From Demequina salsinemoris (GTDB lineage: Bacteria; Actinomycetota; Actinomycetes; Actinomycetales; Demequinaceae), in assembly GCF_000974805.1 (NCBI RefSeq), contig NZ_BBQZ01000005.1, forward strand, positions 246,777 to 310,776: a stretch of DNA of 64,000 nt. Reading direction: 5' to 3'. Position numbers and translations under genes: made by a program. The notes below the pieces were generated by a model. It searched no databases, was not told the DNA's origin, and worked only from the letters and a program-made list of their open reading frames with translations. This document shows, piece by piece, positions 26,053 to 34,465 of this stretch. Numbering within the stretch: the first letter of the stretch is position 1; each line of letters opens with the position of its first letter.

Positions 26053-27363
26053 ATGACCGATTCCATCCGCGTCACCGGCGGGCGGCCGCTCGAGGGCGAG
26101 ATCACCGTCCGGGGCGCCAAGAACTTCGTCTCCAAGGCCATGGTGGCCGCTCTGCTCGGCTCCACCGCCTCCACCCTGCGCAACGTCCCCGAGATCCGCG
26201 ACGTCAAGGTGGTGTCCTCGCTGCTGCGACTCCACGGCGTCGACGTCGACTACGACGTCGAGTCCGGCGTGCTCAGCATGGACACGTCCGAGCTGAAGTT
26301 CGCCGACGCGATGCAGATCGCCACGCACGCCGGCTCGTCGCGCATCCCCATCCTGCTGTGCGGCCCGCTCCTGCACCGCCTGGGCGAGGCCGTCATCCCC
26401 GACCTCGGCGGCTGCCGCATCGGCGACCGCCCCATCGACTTCCACCTCGAGATCCTGCGCAAGTTCGGCGCCGTCGTGACCGAGGCCGGCGACGGCCTGC
26501 ACCTGACCGCCCCGAACGGGCTCAAGGGCATCCATCACGAGCTGTCCTACCCGTCCGTCGGCGCGACCGAGCAGCTGCTCCTCACCGCCGTCATGGCGGA
26601 GGGCATCACGACCCTGCACAACATGGCGGTCGAGCCCGAGATCAAGGACCTCATCGACACGCTCCAGAAGATGGGCGCGATCATCTCGGTCGACACCGAC
26701 CGCTCGGTGACGATCGAGGGCGTGCCCGAGCTGTTCGGTTACGACCATGTCGCGCTCGGCGACCGCATCGAGGTCGGCTCGTGGGCCTGCGCGGCCCTCG
26801 CCACCGGCGGCGACATCATGATCAAGGGCGCCCAGCAGCGTCACATGGGCATGTTCCTCAACGTCTTCCGCAAGGTCGGCGGCGAGTTCACGGTGACCGC
26901 CGACGGCATCCGCTTCCGCCACCCCGGCGGCGACCTCAAGCCGATCGCGATCCAGACGGACGTGCACCCCGGCTTCATGACCGACTGGCAGCAGCCGCTC
27001 GTCGTCGCGCTGACCCAGGCCGCCGGCCTCAGCATCGTCCACGAGACCGTGTACGAGAACCGCTTCGGCTTCACCGAGGCGCTCGTCCAGATGGGCGCGC
27101 ACGTGCAGCTGTACCGCGAGTGCCTGGGTGACAAGAAGTGCCGCTTCGGGCAGCGCAACTTCACCCACTCCGCGGTGATCTCCGGTCCCACGCCGCTCAA
27201 GGCGGCCGACATCGAGGTCCCCGACCTGCGCGGCGGGTTCTCGCACCTCATCGCCGCGCTCGCGGCCGAGGGCACGTCCACGGTGCACGGCATCGGCATC
27301 ATCGACCGCGGATACGAGAGCTTCCGCGACAAGCTCGCCGCGCTCGGCGCGAGCGTGGAGTGA
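26053..27363 (+). CDS. murA: UDP-N-acetylglucosamine 1-carboxyvinyltransferase
   Basis: The 436-residue enzyme transfers enolpyruvate from PEP to UDP-GlcNAc, the first committed step of peptidoglycan synthesis. It has the paired Lys23-Asn24 (RGAKNFVSKAM) and the loop GGCRIGDRPID with Cys121 as the catalytic, fosfomycin-reactive cysteine. Length is normal. The ATG is five bases before the conserved start; upstream frame is not homologous. plsC begins on the last base of its stop codon, so murA-plsC-gpsA-ddl form one envelope-synthesis operon. Confidence 0.95.
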   Translation: MTDSIRVTGGRPLEGEITVRGAKNFVSKAMVAALLGSTASTLRNVPEIRDVKVVSSLLRLHGVDVDYDVESGVLSMDTSELKFADAMQIATHAGSSRIPILLCGPLLHRLGEAVIPDLGGCRIGDRPIDFHLEILRKFGAVVTEAGDGLHLTAPNGLKGIHHELSYPSVGATEQLLLTAVMAEGITTLHNMAVEPEIKDLIDTLQKMGAIISVDTDRSVTIEGVPELFGYDHVALGDRIEVGSWACAALATGGDIMIKGAQQRHMGMFLNVFRKVGGEFTVTADGIRFRHPGGDLKPIAIQTDVHPGFMTDWQQPLVVALTQAAGLSIVHETVYENRFGFTEALVQMGAHVQLYRECLGDKKCRFGQRNFTHSAVISGPTPLKAADIEVPDLRGGFSHLIAALAAEGTSTVHGIGIIDRGYESFRDKLAALGASVE

Positions 27364-28085
27364 TGGCGACCCCCGAGACTCGCGGCTACAAGGCTGCGGC
27401 CTACTTCCTGCGCTCGATCTTCGGTCCGGCGACCCGCAAGGACTGGCACGGGGCGGAGAACCTCCCGAAGGACTCCGGCTTCATCGCGGTCTCCAACCAC
27501 GTGAGCTACGCGGACCCGATCACGCTCGGGCACTTCCTGTACCTCAACGGGCATCCGCCCAGGTTCCTCGCGAAGTCGTCGCTGTTCGAGCTTCCCGTGA
27601 TCGGCAAGGCGCTCCACGGCGTGGACCAGATCCCCGTCTACCGGGGGACGTCTCGCGCGAAGGATGCGGTCGACAAGGGCATCGAGGTGCTGCGCCGCGG
27701 AGACATGATCGCGATGTTCCCCGAGGGCACCCTCACGCGCGACCCCGACCTGTGGCCCATGGTCGCTCGGCCGGGCGCCGTGCGCATGGCGCTCGACGCG
27801 GGCGTGCCGATCATCCCCGTCGCCCAGTGGGGCGCGCATCGTCTGCTCGCCCCCTACGGCAAGATGTTCAAGCCGTTCCCGCCCAAGACGATCACCGTCG
27901 TCGCCGGGCCTCCGATCGACCTGAGCGACGTCGGGGACAAGCGCGACGCGGAGACGCTGCGGAACGCGACCGACAGGGTCACCGCCACGCTCACCGCGAT
28001 GCTCGCCGACATCCGCCAGGAGGAGGCGCCGTCCTCGCCGTGGGACATGCGCAAGGGCGGTCGCGTCTCCGGAGCCGAGTCATGA
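27363..28085 (+). CDS. plsC: 1-acyl-sn-glycerol-3-phosphate acyltransferase
   Basis: The 240-residue protein has the acyltransferase HX4D motif NHVSYAD (His46, Asp51), the middle PVYRG glycerophosphate-binding strand (about 91-95) and FPEGT (119-123). It acylates lysophosphatidic acid at the membrane in phospholipid synthesis. It overlaps murA (TGATG) and gpsA (ATGA), so the three are translationally coupled. The C-terminal tail is hydrophilic. Confidence 0.93.
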   Translation: MATPETRGYKAAAYFLRSIFGPATRKDWHGAENLPKDSGFIAVSNHVSYADPITLGHFLYLNGHPPRFLAKSSLFELPVIGKALHGVDQIPVYRGTSRAKDAVDKGIEVLRRGDMIAMFPEGTLTRDPDLWPMVARPGAVRMALDAGVPIIPVAQWGAHRLLAPYGKMFKPFPPKTITVVAGPPIDLSDVGDKRDAETLRNATDRVTATLTAMLADIRQEEAPSSPWDMRKGGRVSGAES

Positions 28086-29083
28086 CCCGCGCCGCGGTCC
28101 TCGGCGCGGGCGCGTGGGGAACCACCTTCGCCGCGGTGCTCGCGGACGCGGGCACCGACGTCACCCTGTGGGGCAGGGACGATGTGGCGGTCGCCCAGGT
28201 GCGCGACGAGCGCCGCAACGACCGGGCCCTCGCGGGGCTGCACCTGCCCGAGGGGATCAACGCGACGACGGACGCCGCCGAGGCGCTCGACGGCGCCGAG
28301 ATCGTCGCGGTCGCGCTGCCCTCGCAGCATGTGCGCGGCGTCATCTCGCCCTGGGCGTCGCTCGTGCCGTCCGGCGCGGTCGTGACCTCGCTGATGAAGG
28401 GCATCGAGCTCGGCACCCACCAGCGCATGACGCAGGTGCTCGCGGAAGCGTGGGGTCTTCCGGACGACCGCCTCACCGTGGTCTCGGGCCCCAACCTCGC
28501 GCGCGAGATCGCCGAGCGTCAGCCGACCGCCACCGTCGTCGCGGGCGCCGACTCCGGCGCGGCCGAACTTGTCGCATCGTCCACCGCGTCGTCGTACTTC
28601 CGCCCCTACACGAACTCGGACGTCGTCGGCGTCGAGCTCTCGGGCGCCTACAAGAACGTCATCGCCGTGAGCGTCGGCATCGCCGACGGCATGGGCTTCG
28701 GCCACAACACCACGGCGACCGTCATCACGCGGGGCCTCGCGGAGATCACGCGGCTAGGCCTCGCCCTCGGCGCGGCGCCGGAGACGTTCTCGGGACTTGC
28801 GGGCATGGGCGACCTCATCGCGACGTGCGCCTCGCCGCTGTCGCGCAACCACACGCTCGGCTCCGCGATCGGCAAGGGCGCGAGCCTCGAGGAGGCGATC
28901 GCGACCACCGGCGGCACCGCCGAGGGCGTCAAGACCTCCCTGTCGATCCAGGAGCTCGCGCGCGAATGCGGCGTCGACGTGCCGATCTGCGACGCCGTGG
29001 TGGCGATGATCCACGAGGGCGCGCCCAAGGAGGCCGTGCTGCAGGCGCTCGTGTCGCGGCCGCGCAAGGCCGAGGGCCAGTAG
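28082..29083 (+). CDS. gpsA: Glycerol-3-phosphate dehydrogenase [NAD(P)+]
   Basis: The 333-residue enzyme reduces dihydroxyacetone phosphate to sn-glycerol-3-phosphate for phospholipids. GAGAWGTTFA (8-17) binds NAD(P)H, LSGAYKNVIAV (about 185-195) holds the catalytic lysine and GLAGMGDLIATC marks the C-terminal substrate domain. It overlaps plsC by four bases, which fits their shared pathway. Confidence 0.97.
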   Translation: MTRAAVLGAGAWGTTFAAVLADAGTDVTLWGRDDVAVAQVRDERRNDRALAGLHLPEGINATTDAAEALDGAEIVAVALPSQHVRGVISPWASLVPSGAVVTSLMKGIELGTHQRMTQVLAEAWGLPDDRLTVVSGPNLAREIAERQPTATVVAGADSGAAELVASSTASSYFRPYTNSDVVGVELSGAYKNVIAVSVGIADGMGFGHNTTATVITRGLAEITRLGLALGAAPETFSGLAGMGDLIATCASPLSRNHTLGSAIGKGASLEEAIATTGGTAEGVKTSLSIQELARECGVDVPICDAVVAMIHEGAPKEAVLQALVSRPRKAEGQ

Positions 29084-29114
29084 TGTCGAATCAGATCAGG
29101 ACCGAAGGGACACG

Positions 29115-30206
29115 ATGAACCCCAAGCCGACCGTGGCCGTGCTGTTCGGCGGCCGATCGTCCGAGCACGGGGTGTCCTGCGTCACCGCGGGCGGCGTGCT
29201 GGGAGCGATCGACCGCGACACCTACGACGTCGTCGCGATCGGCATCACGCGCGACGGCCGCTGGACGCTCGCCTCGACCGACGCGGCCGACTGGCGGATC
29301 GTCGACGGCGCGATGCCCGTGGTCGCCGACGAGGGCCCCACTGTTCTCCCGCCCGTCCGGGTCGGCTCCACCGAGTGGAGGCTCGACGACGGCACGGCGG
29401 TGACGCCCCTGGGCGCGATCGACGTCGTGTTCCCCGTGCTTCACGGCCCGTACGGCGAGGATGGGACGATCCAGGGCGCGCTCGAGCTGATCGACGCCCG
29501 CTTCGTCGGCTCCGGCGTGCTCGCGTCCGCGGTCGGCATGGACAAGCAGTTCATGAAGGCCGCCTTCGTCGACGCCGGACTGCCCGTGGCCCCGGGAATC
29601 GTGCTGCGGCCCGGCGAGCCCGTCGCCCCGCGGATGCCCGAGCTCGAGAAGCTCGGCCTGCCGGTCTTCGTGAAGCCCGCGCGCGCCGGCTCCTCGATGG
29701 GCATCTCCAAGGTGACCTCGTGGGACGAGCTCGAGGCGGCCGTCGCGGATGCCGCCAAGCATGACCCCAAGGTTCTCGTCGAGGCGGGGATCGTCGGACG
29801 CGAGATCGAGACCGCGGTGCTCGCGACGGGCCAGGAGGTCCGCACCTCGCCGCAGGGCGAGATCGTCACGAAGGGCGACCACGCGTTCTACGACTTCGAG
29901 GCCAAGTACCTGGACGAGGGCAACGTGGAGCTCCTGTGCCCCACGGCGCTCGACCCTGGCGTGGCCGCGACCGTCGCGGACTTCGCGCGGCGCGCGTTCC
30001 TCGCCGTCGGCGCCGAGGGACTCGCGCGCGTCGACTGCTTCGTCGGTTCCGACGGCTACGTGACGGTCAACGAGATCAACACGATGCCGGGCTTCACGAC
30101 CACGAGCATGTATCCGCGCATGTGGGCGGTCGCCGGCATCGCGTACCCGGCGCTCGTCGAGGCGCTGATCCAGGAGGCGCTGAACCGCCCGCTCGGCCTG
30201 CGCTGA
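29115..30206 (+). CDS. ddl: D-alanine--D-alanine ligase
   Basis: The 363-residue ATP-grasp ligase joins two D-alanines for the peptidoglycan stem. Visible motifs are FGGRSSEHGVS (12-22), the ATP-grasp FVKPARAGSSMGISKV (about 178-193), VNEINTMPGFT near residue 318 for metal and phosphate binding, and SMYP following it. AAGGGA precedes the ATG by 5 bases. It is 31 bases after gpsA in the same direction. Confidence 0.96.
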   Translation: MNPKPTVAVLFGGRSSEHGVSCVTAGGVLGAIDRDTYDVVAIGITRDGRWTLASTDAADWRIVDGAMPVVADEGPTVLPPVRVGSTEWRLDDGTAVTPLGAIDVVFPVLHGPYGEDGTIQGALELIDARFVGSGVLASAVGMDKQFMKAAFVDAGLPVAPGIVLRPGEPVAPRMPELEKLGLPVFVKPARAGSSMGISKVTSWDELEAAVADAAKHDPKVLVEAGIVGREIETAVLATGQEVRTSPQGEIVTKGDHAFYDFEAKYLDEGNVELLCPTALDPGVAATVADFARRAFLAVGAEGLARVDCFVGSDGYVTVNEINTMPGFTTTSMYPRMWAVAGIAYPALVEALIQEALNRPLGLR

Positions 30207-30328
30207 CTCGTCACGGGTGCCGCCTCGCCGGGTGAGGTCTGCGCGTCGCCGCCCGAGCACCGCCACCCTGCCCGCTCCTGGCGCTAGGGTCGTCCGTAGG
30301 AGCTGTCAGCGACGTCGAAGGAGACCTC

Positions 30329-30997
30329 ATGCCCACGCTCGCCATCATCGGTGCGGGACCGAATCTCGGCGCGGCCGTCGCGCGCCGCTTCGGGCGAGAG
30401 GGCTTCGCGGTCGCGCTGATCTCGCGGGACCAGGAGAAGCTCGACGCGATCGCCGCGGACCTCTCACGGGAGGGGATCGAGGCACGCGGCTACGCGGCCG
30501 ACGTCCTTCAGCCCGCGCAGCTCGTGGGGGCGCTCGAGATGGCGGCGGCCGAGCTCGGGCCGATCACCGCCTTGCAGTACAGCCCGTTGCCGTTCCGCAG
30601 CTTCCTCAACCCGGTGCTCGACCTCACTCCCGAGCTCGCCACGCAGGCCTTCCAGTTCTCGGCGCTGGGGCTGATCCACGCCGCCCGCACGGTGCTGCCC
30701 GCGATGCGCGAGGCCGGCGAGGGCTCGATCATCCTCATCAACGGCGGCACCTCGGTCAAGGCCAGGCACGGCTTCTCGGGCACGTCCGTCGCCTTCCCCG
30801 CCGAGAGCGCCTACGGCGAGATGCTGCACGACGCGCTCGGCGTCGAGGGCATCGGGGTCCACCAGCTCGTGATCCCCGGCGCGATCCCCAAGCTGCGCTA
30901 CACGATCGACGAGGTCGCCGACAAGATCTGGGAGATCCACATCGGAGGCGGCGACTTCAGGACGATGCTCATCCCGCTGGACGAGGGACGCGAGTAG
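30329..30997 (+). CDS. SDR-family protein with degenerate catalytic site
   Basis: The 222-residue Rossmann-fold protein has the nucleotide-binding GAGPNLGAAVARRFG (residues 8-22) and typical SDR topology. At the expected YxxxK active site the sequence is AFPAESAYGEML: Phe for Tyr and Glu for Lys. The catalytic serine strand reads LINGGTS. It may bind NAD(P) without classic dehydrogenase activity. GAAGGAGA precedes the ATG. It lies between ddl and DUF3515, where the conserved actinobacterial order normally has none. Confidence 0.75.
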   Translation: MPTLAIIGAGPNLGAAVARRFGREGFAVALISRDQEKLDAIAADLSREGIEARGYAADVLQPAQLVGALEMAAAELGPITALQYSPLPFRSFLNPVLDLTPELATQAFQFSALGLIHAARTVLPAMREAGEGSIILINGGTSVKARHGFSGTSVAFPAESAYGEMLHDALGVEGIGVHQLVIPGAIPKLRYTIDEVADKIWEIHIGGGDFRTMLIPLDEGRE

Positions 30998-31054
30998 CGC
31001 TCGGAGCGGGCGGGGCCCACCACCCGCCGTTCTCGCACGCGCCGCCCCAGGCGG

Positions 31055-31534
31055 TCAGGAGCAGGTCAATCCGTTCTCCGGGGCGAGCGAGGCCGGCCCC
31101 GACAGCTCTGCGAGCAGATCCCCGAGGGCCTCATCGGCGCGCACCTTCGGCACCGTGACCTCAAGCGCGGGGGAGCGGCCGAACGACGTGGCGACCCACG
31201 CATCGTCCGTCTCCGTGATGATCCAGTCCTGGGACGCCGTGGACGTGTCGACCGCGAGGCACTCGTCGGTAGTCGGTCCGGGCGGCTCGACGCCGCAGCG
31301 CGCGACGATCACGCCCTCGTCGTCGCCCCACGCGGCCGTCGCCTGCGACGTGGTGGTGCGCTTGTCGAGCCCGCCGAGCTCGTCGGGCACAGCGAGCATG
31401 ACCCGCGCGCAGTCGGCGTCGCCCGCGTACTCGGCGGGCTCGACCGCGTAGGGCGACGCGCAGCCCGCGAGGGTCGGCGCGAGGACCGCGGTGAGGACCG
31501 CTGCGGGGCCGATCGCGGAGAGTCTGCGGGGCAT
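31055..31534 (-). CDS. DUF3515-family lipoprotein
   Basis: The 159-residue protein has a signal peptide ending in a lipobox (TLAGC, about residues 20-24) and a Cys-containing extracellular domain typical of DUF3515, a family found between ddl and thiL in actinobacteria. The mature form has four further cysteines. TAGGCT lies six bases before ATG 31534 with no ribosome-binding site, which favours this start over GTG 31540. The function of the family is unknown; its location suggests the cell envelope. Confidence 0.82.
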   Translation of the reverse strand: MPRRLSAIGPAAVLTAVLAPTLAGCASPYAVEPAEYAGDADCARVMLAVPDELGGLDKRTTTSQATAAWGDDEGVIVARCGVEPPGPTTDECLAVDTSTASQDWIITETDDAWVATSFGRSPALEVTVPKVRADEALGDLLAELSGPASLAPENGLTCS

Positions 31535-31581
31535 GCCCACAGCCTAGGCGTGGCTAGGGTGGAGTCCTGACGAGGAGGACC

Positions 31582-32085
31582 ATGCCGCACACCGAGAACC
31601 TGCTGTCCCCGCCGGCGTGGGCCGAGCCGTTCCGCCCGTGGTATCGCCACTGGGCGGTCGCGGTCCTGCTGGGCGTGCTCACGATGGGCGTCTTCGGCTA
31701 CGTGTTCCTCTCGCTGCCGTTCCTGGTCGTGCTCGTCGCGATCGTGATGGTGCCCGCGACCGCCCTCAACGCCTGGCTCGGCTACCAGGGACGATCCATC
31801 GCCACCGCCGAGACCTCCGTGCTTCAGGCGCGCGTCGTCGACGACCAGCTCGAGCTGGGCGGCATGACGTCGCCCCTCGCTCGGCGCAGGTGGGCGTCGT
31901 TCGCGCCCGGCGTGCTCTCGCTCGCCGAGGTAGGCGCGACCAAGCAGGGCGCGGTGCTGTACGCGATCTCCGACGGACAGTCCGAGGTGCGCTTCCTGCA
32001 CGACTCCGACGTGACCCCGGAGCGCCTGAACACGGCCATGGAGCCGGTCCGCAGCCACGGCGTGCGCGTTGTCGTCCGGGACTGA
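31582..32085 (+). CDS. Two-helix membrane protein of unknown function
   Basis: I do not recognise a family. The 167-residue protein has two adjacent membrane segments (about residues 24-43 and 44-64), after which a polar C-terminal domain of about 100 residues with several short strands should face the cytoplasm. It is divergent from DUF3515 across 47 bases and overlaps the MATE gene by 17 bases. TAGGGT lies 21 bases before the ATG, with GAGGAGG in between, so unlike its neighbours it has a short leader. Confidence 0.65.
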   Translation: MPHTENLLSPPAWAEPFRPWYRHWAVAVLLGVLTMGVFGYVFLSLPFLVVLVAIVMVPATALNAWLGYQGRSIATAETSVLQARVVDDQLELGGMTSPLARRRWASFAPGVLSLAEVGATKQGAVLYAISDGQSEVRFLHDSDVTPERLNTAMEPVRSHGVRVVVRD

Positions 32086-33445
32086 CCTGCTGCGGGGGCT
32101 CCCGCACCGGCGCGCGTTCGCGCTGGCCTGGCCGGCGATCCTGTCCAACATCACGGTGCCGCTCGTCGGCCTCGTGGACACCGCGATGCTCGGCCACTTC
32201 TCCGACGCGACGCATCTCGGCGCGGTCGCGATCGGCGGGACCGTCATCGGCGCGGTGGTCTGGCTGCTGGGCTTCTTGCGCACAGGCACCACCTCGTTCG
32301 TGGGGCGTTCGCTCGGGGCTGGCCGTGAACAGGAGGCAGTCGCGCATCTTCAGCGGTCGGTGCTCATGGCCGTGGCGCTCGGCGGGGCGATCCTCGTCCT
32401 CCAATGGGTCGCGGTGCCGCTGCTCATGGGCGTGCTCGCCCCCGAGGGTGCCGTGCGGGCCTTCGCGACCGACTATGCGCTGATCCGCCTCCTCGCCGCC
32501 CCCGCCACCCTGCTCACGCTCGTCGCCAACGGATGGTTCGTCGGATCGGGGGACACGCGTCGCCCGCTCGCGATCGTCGCGACGGTCAACGTGCTGAACA
32601 TCGTCCTCGACGTGACGTTCGTCGCCGGGCTGGGGTGGGGATCCCAGGGTGCTGCGGCCGCATCGGCCCTGGCAGAGTGGGTTGGCGTCGGCCTCGCCGC
32701 GGTGCTCTGGTGGCGCGCGGCATCGCCGGCCGTGCGAGAGGCGTTCCGGCGCTGGCGGGGCAAGGGCCTGCGCTCCGGCTGGGGTGCGGTGGTGGCGCTC
32801 AACGGGTGGCTCTTCGGGCGCACCGCGATCCTCTACGCGGTCCTCACCTTCGTCACGGCCTACGCCGCGCGCATCGGGGAGGACGTGCTCGCGGCCACGT
32901 CGGTACTCATGCAGTTCATGCTGCTCGCGTCGTACGCGCAGGACGGCTACGCGCATGCGGCCGAGGCGATGTCCTCGCGCGAGATCGGGCGGCGTGACGT
33001 GCGCGAGTTCCATCGGGCCAACCTCGCGGCGGCGGTGCCGGCGGTGACGATCGGTGCGGTCTTCACGCTGCTGTACCTCGTGGCGCGCGATCCGCTCATC
33101 TCAGTCATGACGGACCTGCCCGAGGTGAGCGCCTCCGTGCGCGAGTACTTCCCGTGGGTGATCTGGCTTCCGCTGTTCAGCTCGCTCGCGTATCTGTTCG
33201 ACGGAGTGTTCCTGGGGTCGGGCCACACGCGCGCGATGCTCGTGACGATGCTGCTCTCCGCCGTCGTCGTGTTCTTCCCTGTGCTGGCGGTGGGGGCGCT
33301 GTGGGTCGGTGACGACCGCGGGCACGATCTGTGGCGCGCGTTCCTGCTGTTCAACATGGCGCGCGGGGTGTTCCTCGGGATCGCCTACTGGGTGACGACG
33401 GCGCGCGGGGCCTGGCTCGAGCACGAGGAGTCGGTTCCCGCCTAG
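32069..33445 (+). CDS. MATE-family multidrug/toxin efflux transporter (DinF-like)
   Basis: The 458-residue protein has about 12 membrane helices in two homologous halves. LAWPAILSNITVPLVGLVDTAMLG (about 19-42) is the MATE/DinF first-helix pattern, with the GLVDTAMLGH element diagnostic. It would export cationic drugs or metabolites using a Na+ or H+ gradient. The start is a TTG at 32069 inside the end of the preceding gene, and the first residues are hydrophilic. Substrate unknown. Confidence 0.87.
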   Translation: MSSGTDLLRGLPHRRAFALAWPAILSNITVPLVGLVDTAMLGHFSDATHLGAVAIGGTVIGAVVWLLGFLRTGTTSFVGRSLGAGREQEAVAHLQRSVLMAVALGGAILVLQWVAVPLLMGVLAPEGAVRAFATDYALIRLLAAPATLLTLVANGWFVGSGDTRRPLAIVATVNVLNIVLDVTFVAGLGWGSQGAAAASALAEWVGVGLAAVLWWRAASPAVREAFRRWRGKGLRSGWGAVVALNGWLFGRTAILYAVLTFVTAYAARIGEDVLAATSVLMQFMLLASYAQDGYAHAAEAMSSREIGRRDVREFHRANLAAAVPAVTIGAVFTLLYLVARDPLISVMTDLPEVSASVREYFPWVIWLPLFSSLAYLFDGVFLGSGHTRAMLVTMLLSAVVVFFPVLAVGALWVGDDRGHDLWRAFLLFNMARGVFLGIAYWVTTARGAWLEHEESVPA

Positions 33446-33469
33446 GCGCGCCCAGCTGCCGCATCGTCC

Positions 33470-33520
33470 CCGTCCACCCGCCTGCCGCATCGTCCCTTCC
33501 CGCCCGCCCCCGCATCGTCC
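33470..33520. repeat. Three direct copies of CGCATCGTCC downstream of the MATE gene
   Basis: Exact copies at 33470-33479, 33486-33495 and 33511-33520 are embedded in near-identical context (CCCCGTCCACCCGCC appears after the first and third). This non-coding cluster is followed directly by a long hairpin. Confidence 0.85.
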
Positions 33521-33541
33521 CCGTCCACCCGCCCATGCGTG

Positions 33542-33596
33542 CTGGAGGGAACTGAGTGCAGGATGTGCCGCAAATCCTGCACTCAGTTCCCTCCAG
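33542..33596. repeat. Perfect 23-bp inverted repeat with 9-base loop
   Basis: The arm at 33542-33564 (starting CTGGAGGGAACTGAG) is exactly complementary to 33574-33596 (ending AGTTCCCTCCAG). The loop is GTGCCGCAA. There is no T-tract. It may end MATE transcription or be a REP/MITE-like element; it shares the GGAT...AAATCC inner edges with the element at 10965. Confidence 0.88.
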
Positions 33597-33647
33597 GAGA
33601 CGTGAGGTGCCGCCGATGGGTGCGAGCGCGGGAATCGAGCCGACCGA

Positions 33648-33711
33648 TGTCAAGAAAAGTTGACAGCATGTCCGCTCCGCCTTACTTTGGCCGTGTCAGA
33701 GATCTGTGACA
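33648..33711 (+). promoter_or_regulatory. Promoter with two TGTCA/TGACA operators for the XRE module
   Basis: The -35 TTGACA (33660-33665) and -10 TACTTT (33683-33688) are 17 bases apart. TGTCAA-N6-TTGACA (33648-33665) covers the -35 and TGTCA-N8-TGACA (33694-33711) covers the start point. Both share the same half-site, suggesting autoregulation by the XRE protein of the operon. Confidence 0.65.
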
Positions 33712-33727
33712 TCACGAGGAGGCGGCC

Positions 33728-34174
33728 ATGTCCATGCAGCAGCGCACCGTGTGGGCCTCGCTCATCGCGTTCATCCTGGTCGGCATCGTCTACGCGGCCG
33801 TCATGATCCCGCGCACGATCGGCTCCAGCCCGGAGGCGATCAGCTGGGTGTGGCCCATGGGCATCGCGATGGGGTCGATCGTCGTCGTGATCATCGCCGG
33901 GGTCATCGTGTCCACGATCGGCGGTGCCATCTCGGCCACCGTGCGCGGCGAGGAGCCCGAGTTCGAGGAGGGCGACGAGCGCGACAAGCAGATCGAGAAC
34001 TACGGCGATGCCAAGGGGCTGTCCGTGGGATCGTTCGGCGCGCTCGGCGCGATCATCCTCGCCATGAACGACGTGGATCCGTTCTGGATCGCACAGCTGC
34101 TCTTCGCCGTCGGCCTGCTCGGCGGCATCGTCGGCGCGGCCCTCAAGCTCCGCGCCTACTCGCGGGGGCTGTGA
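33728..34174 (+). CDS. Small membrane protein resembling DUF2178 partners of XRE regulators
   Basis: The 148-residue protein has four predicted membrane segments (about 8-27, 40-65, 100-116, 120-138) and a central acidic loop with [15 protein letters not shown], typical of DUF2178-like proteins that pair with tiny XRE regulators. AGGAGGCGG precedes the ATG. The stop overlaps the start of the XRE gene (GTGATG), so the two are made together. A signalling or stress role is inferred from this pairing only. Confidence 0.7.
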   Translation: MSMQQRTVWASLIAFILVGIVYAAVMIPRTIGSSPEAISWVWPMGIAMGSIVVVIIAGVIVSTIGGAISATVRGEEPEFEEGDERDKQIENYGDAKGLSVGSFGALGAIILAMNDVDPFWIAQLLFAVGLLGGIVGAALKLRAYSRGL

Positions 34175-34401
34175 TGCCCCGCTCCACGAAGGTCACCAAC
34201 GACATCCGCACGCTGCGCTTCATGCACGGCGAGATGACGCAGGCCGCGCTCGCGAAGAGCGTCGGCGTGACGCGTCAGACCATCATCGCGATCGAGCAGG
34301 GCAGGTACTCGCCCTCGCTCGAGGTCGCGTTCCAGATTGCGCGGGTCTTCGGCGTCCCGCTCGAATCCGTGTTCAGCTACGCCGACGACGTCGACGCCTG
34401 A
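34174..34401 (+). CDS. Small XRE-family HTH regulator
   Basis: The 75-residue protein is almost entirely a Cro/CI-type HTH domain: [20 protein letters not shown] is helix 2-3, followed by [20 protein letters not shown]. It is coupled to the upstream membrane protein by a one-base overlap. The twin TGTCA/TGACA repeats at the operon promoter are its probable operators. Confidence 0.9.
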   Translation: MPRSTKVTNDIRTLRFMHGEMTQAALAKSVGVTRQTIIAIEQGRYSPSLEVAFQIARVFGVPLESVFSYADDVDA

Positions 34402-34465
34402 ACGCGTCGGCTCTCCGGGGGGAGAGATCATTACCACCACCACAGTCGCGCCGGCGCGCCCCGGC

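Noticed and set aside
33440..33600. CRISPR-like array (regularly repeated CGCATCGTCC)
   Set aside because: The repeats are only 10 bases, the spacing is irregular (16 and 25 bases) and no cas genes are present. They belong to the window-wide 10-mer.
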